From NCBI GenBank assembly GCA_001936135.1, contig CP012819.1, positions 2,141,501 through 2,205,500 of the forward strand: DNA of 64,000 nucleotides, given 5' to 3'. Positions 58,114 through 64,000 of the stretch are shown here, one piece after another; the first letter of the stretch is position 1; each line of letters begins with the position of its first letter. The position numbers were made by a program, and so were the translations under genes. This stretch comes from Saccharomycopsis fibuligera x Saccharomycopsis cf. fibuligera. Taxonomy: Eukaryota > Ascomycota > Saccharomycetes > Ascoideales > Saccharomycopsidaceae. The notes beneath the pieces were generated by a model. It worked only from the letters and a program-made list of their open reading frames with translations. It ran no database searches and was not told the DNA's origin.

Positions 58114-59595
58114 TCAAGCTTCAGAATCTGCTGCTGCTTTTTCTTTTGCGTGTTGCTCTTTTGCCTGATTTTGAGCAATTGTTAAACTCTCAGCTTGGTG
58201 CCATCTTTCGTGCCCTCTGCCAAACAACTTAACTACAGTAGGTTCGTCACCAACTCTCAAATTGACCTCGGAACCACCAAACAATCTAGGCTTTTCTTCA
58301 TCCCAGTGAGCAAATGTAATTTTCTCCCACTCTTCTGGGGTATTGAATCCCAATTTCTTCAATTTTGGTGAATCAATAGCATCAGGATCCAAAACAGTGG
58401 TCAATGATGGACAGCTAAAGTAAATAAGCACCAATCTTTTAAATTTCTTTTGGTCTGCTGGAGGAGACACTACTCTATGAATGGAAGATTTGAAATATCC
58501 GCCAGTAACAAACTCCATGGCGTCACCCACATTAACAATCAATGAATTTCGTCTGTGGCCCACATATTTCCATTCACCAGTATAGTAGTCTCTAATTTGC
58601 AATGACAAAATAGGTTGAGAGGTTATGAACGTGAAACCAACAGCATCTGAATGCCCTCTGAGCCATGTGTTTTCAGTAATTTTTTCTTCTTCAGGATTCA
58701 TCCCCAAATAGTGCATAAGCCTTCCGTAGCCTGCACCAGAGTTCAACAAATCATTCTTGTATGCTTGGTAAAAGTTTTGCCATATAAATCCTTCGGGCTT
58801 TTTCAAAATAATATCACACAAATTGCACAATCTTTTCAAAACGTTATAGTGTAAGTATCTAAAATACTCAGCAACTTCTGGCAAGAAAGCACGTACCACT
58901 TCTGGGTATTTTCTATTAGGATTGAAAAAATAGTCATCATGTAACATGTCTCTAAAATTGTAATGTTCAATAGAATCTCTGATTCCCTGTTGCATTGACC
59001 AGTAACCTCTTGGCTTAAAACCCACACCCCTTTCTCCTCCTAAAGACTTATCTCTGTCTTCCAAGTCCGTTTGTTTAGCTCCAGCTAAATAATTTAATTT
59101 TTCTTCTTGAGGGAGTTCAAGTACAGATTGGGCAATTGATCTCATGTATGCTAACTTCTCCAGATCAAACCCATAGTTGCTAATGTTAAAAAACCCGTAT
59201 GTGGAGATGGCTTTTTCTAACTGGTTAGCGAGTGCCTTTCTTGACTCAAATCCTTCAGGCCCGTCAACATATTTTGAAAAATCAAGAGACACCAAAGAAA
59301 TAGTTGGTACATCTTTAGTGTCTGTTGGAGTGGCCTCTATGAAAGGTCTGACATTATACTTTTCTTTGATATCCTTGATATTAAATTGACTTACATACTT
59401 TTTTCTGAGAGTTTCTGTATCGGTAATCAAGTTGTCATTGGTTATGACTTCTCCAACATCAGTAACTTTTTGTGGAATTGGCGTTACTTTTAAGCTAGTG
59501 ATTTCATAATCTTTTGGCACTTGTGTGGCTCTAGAGTTTTTGAGATTGGTATATTCGGTGACTGTTGATTTTGGAGTGAAAACAATAGTACTCAT
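58114..59595 (-). CDS. 2-oxoglutarate/Fe(II)-dependent oxygenase, tandem copy 2
   Basis: 493 residues. It has the same layout as copy 1 with a slightly longer N-terminus and an added Lys/Ala/Glu-rich C-terminus (NQAKEQHAKEKAAADSEA). The iron ligands are His315, Asp317 (RGHSDAVGFTF) and His373; the 2OG-binding Arg is 387, again followed by LV, not the usual xS. Shared blocks include AGAKQTDLED, SLGGERG, MQQGIRDSIEHYN, LHDDYFFNP and RLMHYLGMNPEEE. Substrate unknown. The HSDG-to-HSDA difference next to the iron site and changes around the pocket could mean different substrates for the two copies. A CACGTG lies about 230 bases upstream (59824-59829). Confidence 0.87.
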   Translation of the reverse strand: MSTIVFTPKSTVTEYTNLKNSRATQVPKDYEITSLKVTPIPQKVTDVGEVITNDNLITDTETLRKKYVSQFNIKDIKEKYNVRPFIEATPTDTKDVPTISLVSLDFSKYVDGPEGFESRKALANQLEKAISTYGFFNISNYGFDLEKLAYMRSIAQSVLELPQEEKLNYLAGAKQTDLEDRDKSLGGERGVGFKPRGYWSMQQGIRDSIEHYNFRDMLHDDYFFNPNRKYPEVVRAFLPEVAEYFRYLHYNVLKRLCNLCDIILKKPEGFIWQNFYQAYKNDLLNSGAGYGRLMHYLGMNPEEEKITENTWLRGHSDAVGFTFITSQPILSLQIRDYYTGEWKYVGHRRNSLIVNVGDAMEFVTGGYFKSSIHRVVSPPADQKKFKRLVLIYFSCPSLTTVLDPDAIDSPKLKKLGFNTPEEWEKITFAHWDEEKPRLFGGSEVNLRVGDEPTVVKLFGRGHERWHQAESLTIAQNQAKEQHAKEKAAADSEA

Positions 59596-61146
59596 TTTGG
59601 CGACACGGATTCAAATCAATGCAAGTTTGTAGAAGTAAAAAAGAAATTGTAAAAATTTATACTTTATAAAGGTATTCCCAAATGTTATCGGTCTTTCCAA
59701 TTACAAAGATATTTCCTCGAGACATGATCAGTGTTTTCGCTAATAAGCGATAATTGTCATATAAATACTCTTCCAGCAGCATGTTACTGCAGATGCTCTT
59801 ATGATAGCAGACTATAGTGATAGCACGTGCAATTATGATGCGCTTCAGTAATCATGTCTGACTTAAAATATTAGGTAGGTTGAAACTAAACAGCCAATCT
59901 TGTTACGGTTTTCTCTTTCATTTGAGATAAAAAAAAATCTGTTTGGCGCTAATCACACCTCGGTATAATTGGTATCACTTTTACAAAGGAACTCAAATGA
60001 TGTAAGCTATTCACGGACAATGAACTTCAATACATTTTTTTTTTCCAAATCGAATATGTTGCGGTTTAATCATCCTTAATGGCTGACAAAATCATCTTTA
60101 AAGCGCACATCGATATCTCTTTGTCCTCAAATTTCAAACCTTCCAAGCAAAAGTACACTTTTGAATTCAATACAAGTTTTGCATATTCCTAGATTGCAAT
60201 CCCACTATTGAATTATAGTAGCGATGATATTTGCGAGAGATTGAGTACTATTATTTTCTATAACTTTAAAAGAATTGAGCGTTACACACAAAAAAGCAAT
60301 ACTCTTGGTAGTATAGAACAAAACTATTCTGTAGAACATAAAAACCATTGTCTTTAAAAGACCAGAGTTACCACTATGATAAATAAATCCAGATTCATTC
60401 AAAAATTTTTGGAAAGCAACTGAAGACAGTAGCAATACACTGAAATTATGCTGATGAAAATGATGGTTGTTCTCAAAGCAAAGATACAGAAAACTGAAAA
60501 CAGCAGAGAGTAGTATATATGAATATTTTGCTCCGGTAGCCTCAAAAAATAGTTTTTATATATTCAAGGATTTAGCAATAACAGTTCAGCAGAAGTCAGA
60601 AATCGGGGCTAAACTTTAAATGTGTGAGGGTACTAATTTGGTTTTTTGTGAAGCATTGCCATTTGATTTGTTCTTGTCAGTACTTTGATGTAAAATCAAT
60701 GAATAAAGGAGTCAAAAGAATAATCTTGCAGCATATTCATAGTATTCTGAAGTAATAAAAAAAAAAAAAGCTTCTCTTTGTTTCTTCAAGGAAGTTTCCT
60801 AACTGTGGCATATTATGTATTGATGCATGCGATGTGAAATTATGCATGCTGGAAAAAGACTCACCGAAAATCACTTTTTTTTTTTTTTTTTATTCACCCG
60901 ACATAGAAAAAATCTGCTGTTTTGGTGAACTCGTAGATAAATGAAGTTTAATATTGTAGTATTTCACAGGAAAAATTCTACAGATAGATCAAACGTCAAT
61001 ACCTCAAAAACTAAGGATTAAAAGCGCCTTTCCTCAGTTCCCGCTTTGATATTAATATCATACACATATAGGATTTTGAAAGAAAAGAAGAAAATCAAAG
61101 CACTTCTGCAGTTTTATCTCACATAATTATTCATTCGCCGTTCACT
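59596..61146. promoter_or_regulatory. Divergent oxygenase 2 / TAD2 spacer
   Basis: 1.55 kb between outward-reading genes. CACGTG at 59824-59829 is a Cbf1-type E-box on the oxygenase side. T17 lies at 60875-60891. A 76-codon open frame on the minus strand (60205-60435) begins with TTG and is not supported. No RNA gene is recognised. Confidence 0.45.
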
Positions 61147-62391
61147 ATGGCTAACGACAAAAACCATCAGAATAACGACAACGATAACAAAGATGACATT
61201 ACCACTCACTTCAAATATATGCGGCTTGCCTTAAACCAAGCTTCCCAAGCTCTTTTGAATAATGAAGTCCCTGTTGGTTGTATATTCGTTTACGATAATC
61301 ATACGATTCTCAGCACGGGGATGAACAATACCAATGATACCCTTAGCGGAATAACACATGCTGAATTGACGGGCATACAACGCATATTGGCAACTTTCGG
61401 GCTTTTGAGTCCCAATAATGAATATGATGCCGTTAGAGAACTCAAGATCCAGAAATTGTTCAATAAAGTGGATTTATACGTAACTGTGGAGCCATGTGTG
61501 ATGTGCGGCAGTGCATTGAGACAATTAGGAATAAGGAGAGTGTTTTTTGGCGCAGGGAATGATAGGTTTGGCGGTAACGGATCGATATTGAGTTTGAATC
61601 GGGATAATTTGGGTATTAATAGTGATAATTATACAAGACAGTGTTTAAAGGTAGCGAGGGAAAATACTAGGAAGAAGGTAAAGAAGGCAACATCGGTGAA
61701 AGAAGACGTGGGTAAAGACGACGTGGGAAAAGGGTTTTTGGGTGTTACTGATAATCATGTTCGTAACAGTAGTGATAATGGTATTGCAATTAATTCCAAT
61801 AATGATTTTGACGTCCTGGCTATCGAGTCATTTGACAGAACATATCCCAGCTATCCAGATTTTGGCCGTGAAGAAGCCATCATTCTTCTTCGAAAATTTT
61901 ATGTTCAAGAAAACAAAAAAGCGCCTGTACCACAGACCCGCGAATCAGATAATCGATTTTTGAGCTTGACGAATTTTCCTGTGCTCAAATATGAAAAATA
62001 TGTCACAGAGCAGCAATTTAAAAAAATGTACGGTGTTGAGAGAATGTATAGATGGCATAGAGCGCATGACGAGAGTTCTCGCTTTGTCACTGACGATAAT
62101 ATCGAGGTGGAAAAATTCTTTGAGCCGTTGATGCCAATCAAGCAAGAATTGTTTGAAGAGATTAAACAATGGGAAAGAAATAATGGGACCATGGTTATTG
62201 ACGGAAAACATGATGTGAGGATTGATGATTCCAAAGATGTGGATCGATACGTTGTATCAGAGAAGGAAATTGACATTGATTCAATTTTAAAGGATATCGA
62301 GGAAGATTTAATGAAAGGAGAATCCAATGAAATTAGTGGTTGTGCTGCTAATGATGAACACGAGTTGCCTTTGAAGAAGCAAAAGATATGA
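61147..62391 (+). CDS. TAD2: tRNA-specific adenosine deaminase, catalytic subunit
   Basis: 414 residues. The cytidine/deoxycytidylate deaminase fold sits at about 20-165, with zinc ligands His71 and catalytic Glu73 (THAELTG) and Cys117, Cys120 (VEPCVMCGSAL). The substrate-side motif FFGAGNDRFGGNGS matches Tad2/TadA. With Tad3 it converts A34 to inosine in the anticodon wobble position of several tRNAs, an essential reaction. S. cerevisiae Tad2 is about 250 residues; this protein adds roughly 150 charged residues after the domain. The added part includes a conserved-looking stretch (FGREEAIILLRKFYVQENKKAP) that resembles the Tad2 C-terminal segment displaced by a ~60-residue insertion, and an Asp/Glu-rich tail. 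Confidence 0.92.
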   Translation: MANDKNHQNNDNDNKDDITTHFKYMRLALNQASQALLNNEVPVGCIFVYDNHTILSTGMNNTNDTLSGITHAELTGIQRILATFGLLSPNNEYDAVRELKIQKLFNKVDLYVTVEPCVMCGSALRQLGIRRVFFGAGNDRFGGNGSILSLNRDNLGINSDNYTRQCLKVARENTRKKVKKATSVKEDVGKDDVGKGFLGVTDNHVRNSSDNGIAINSNNDFDVLAIESFDRTYPSYPDFGREEAIILLRKFYVQENKKAPVPQTRESDNRFLSLTNFPVLKYEKYVTEQQFKKMYGVERMYRWHRAHDESSRFVTDDNIEVEKFFEPLMPIKQELFEEIKQWERNNGTMVIDGKHDVRIDDSKDVDRYVVSEKEIDIDSILKDIEEDLMKGESNEISGCAANDEHELPLKKQKI

Positions 62392-62531
62392 TTATTGTAG
62401 TTTAGATTCAATTATATACATAGTATAGAGAAGAAATTTTTGAGCACTAATTTATCACTTCAAAATAAACCCAGTATCAAAGTTATAAAAGTAAATAACC
62501 TATTTCACCAATAATAAGCAAACTACATCGC

Positions 62532-62573
<42 letters not shown>

Positions 62574-63681
62574 AAAACAAGAAGGCCAATATACTTAAGC
62601 CATTCGTAAGGGTCTTTGTACCATAATAACGCATGGTATCTTCCTCAATATTTTCAGTAGTAACCAAAAGAAAATACAGCTTTATAAGTAATTCAGATAA
62701 ATGTTTGAAATGAAGTGTATGAGATTAAAGTTTGTAGTAGTGATTTTCGAATTTATATTACTTAATGTTAGCGGTATATAGACCGTAATTTTTATCAAAA
62801 TAATTTTCAAGTATAACCTATGTGTGTTTTTGCAAGACACAGTATTTTTACGGCGCTTTTGTTTGTTTTTTTCACAAAACACCTTATACATTTTTAATAG
62901 TCACTACAAATTACTATATATGATTTCTGTTCTTCACTTATTTGTGTCCAGAATATCTTTGTCTTTGTCTGCTCGTCTTTTTAAACATTTACATTGATGG
63001 ACTGATGAAAATGTACTAAAGAAGCAGTCAAAATTCAAAGGCTTACTTTCTAAATTGTCTTATTGAACTTAATGAATTACAATATAAGCATCTCAAGTTA
63101 AAGTGATTCCGAGCTAGTTACTCGGTATTAGATTATTATCGATTGTACTGCAACCTGCTAATAGTATTAGCTACTATAATGCAACAACAAAAGACAAATT
63201 TTTTTTCCTTCTCATAAGCTTTGCTTTAGACTTAGACTTTGACCTAGACTGTACTATTATTGTTTGTCATGTTTTTTCGATTTAGGCTAACCTGATTCCT
63301 TCAACAAGTCTTGGGATATATGCATCATAAAATATATCAAGTAGTTAAACTAATATTTTTCGTTTTGAGCACCTTTAAAATTGGAAGGTGAGGTAGCAAA
63401 TTACTCTTATTGTGATACTTTGTCTTTATAAATGATCGGTGATGCTATTTCAGAAACAGCAATATTGTCATGTGATCTGTTAGAAATGAGCTTCCGTGGC
63501 AGTGAGTTGTTGGCTGTTCTGCTTTTGTGAGTGTTAGGGAGTGGAAAGAAGAGTGACTAATGGATGTAACAGTGTAGTAAAAAGTGGCTGTTTTTGACTA
63601 AAAAATCAAATTAATGTTTATTGCTATATCGTACACCTTTCACTTCAATACACATTACCACCTTACATTTCATTGCAAGCC
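62392..63681. other. Gene-poor right flank
   Basis: 1.3 kb of AT-rich DNA after TAD2 with an A38 run (62533-62570). Short ORFs have no coding character. The last ~200 bases before 63682 look like a yeast promoter and leader. Confidence 0.4.
62533..62570. repeat. A38 homopolymer downstream of TAD2
   Basis: Uninterrupted run of 38 A, about 140 bases after the TAD2 stop. Confidence 0.85.
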
Positions 63682-63798
63682 ATGGCTGACACACTTGGCA
63701 TTGGATCCAAGACTTCATTTGCCTTCTGGGTAGATTTAAGCTATTCCTTTAACCAAGTAAATAATTCCTTTTACATTAATCAAGTTATGACCGTGTAA
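63682..63798 (+). CDS. Possible first exon of a gene running off the window (doubtful)
   Basis: The ATG (context GCCATGG) opens 38 codons ending in a TAA that is part of GTAAGT (63795-63800), a legitimate yeast 5' splice site. The leader before it is rich in CA and pyrimidines, as in yeast genes. The encoded peptide (MADTLGIGSKTSFAFW...) is not recognised. It may be a spliced exon 1 whose partner lies beyond position 64000, or chance. Confidence 0.2.
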   Translation: MADTLGIGSKTSFAFWVDLSYSFNQVNNSFYINQVMTV

Positions 63799-63800
63799 GT

Positions 63801-64000
63801 TCGCACTTGTAACCTCCACAGTGTATTATTCCTATACTATAATAGTCCTCGCGCTTTCAATGCTGTATCCCGGTAATCAGGGCTACGTAACCAAGCACAT
63901 CAGAATTTTCATAGCCAAAAAAATTTATTTCATGCCCATCGTCAACATCTGACACTTTAATTAGGCCTTAGCCCATCCACATCTAGATCTGCTCATCAAC
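63801..64000. other. Right edge, nothing recognised
   Basis: 200 bases without a supported feature. If 63682 starts a real spliced gene this would be intron. Confidence 0.3.

Noticed and set aside
60205-60435. 76-codon ORF in the oxygenase 2 / TAD2 spacer
   Set aside because: It begins with TTG and has no coding character.

Overview
The window is nuclear DNA from a budding yeast. Long single-exon genes sit in both orientations, and the two introns I can see carry the yeast TACTAAC branch site. Every recognisable product is a typical Saccharomycotina protein. Codon use points to the CTG clade, where CUG is read as serine: RAD51 has no in-frame CTG, FOL1 has one that I noticed (4505-4507), and it falls where a polar residue is expected. 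My guess is a Candida/Lodderomyces-type species, which is inference. Any CTG codon should be read as Ser in the products below.

Layout, left to right. 1-7.4 kb: the 3' tip of an unknown gene, an AVT2-like vacuolar amino-acid transporter, the trifunctional folate gene FOL1, and GIS2. 8.8-11.2 kb: a DOT6/TOD6-type Myb repressor of ribosome-biogenesis genes. 13.5-19.8 kb: two secreted GH17 glucanase paralogues on either side of a flavodoxin-like quinone reductase, with long GC-rich spacers. 22.9-28.7 kb: housekeeping genes SBH1 (Sec61-beta, spliced), AIM10 (mitochondrial ProRS), PEX13 (spliced) and a LEA-like mitochondrial protein. 30.7-36.3 kb: a long PQ-loop transporter and an unrecognised coiled-coil protein. 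39.7-44.5 kb: RAD51 and CDC9 in tandem, both with G1/S-type promoter motifs. 45.1-55.0 kb: three tandem paralogous Zn2Cys6 transcription factors. 56.3-59.6 kb: two tandem 2-oxoglutarate/Fe(II) oxygenase paralogues. 61.1-62.4 kb: TAD2.

The housekeeping genes are ordinary. The unusual material is the tandem families (GH17 x2, zinc cluster x3, oxygenase x2), upstream ORFs overlapping two of the zinc-cluster starts, a GATGAG-rich repeat upstream of DOT6 itself, and long intergenic islands that are more GC-rich than the coding DNA. I found no convincing tRNA, rRNA, transposon, CRISPR array or telomeric repeat. The zinc-cluster plus oxygenase block (45-60 kb) is the best candidate for an undescribed co-inherited module, but a functional link between the two families is only a hypothesis.
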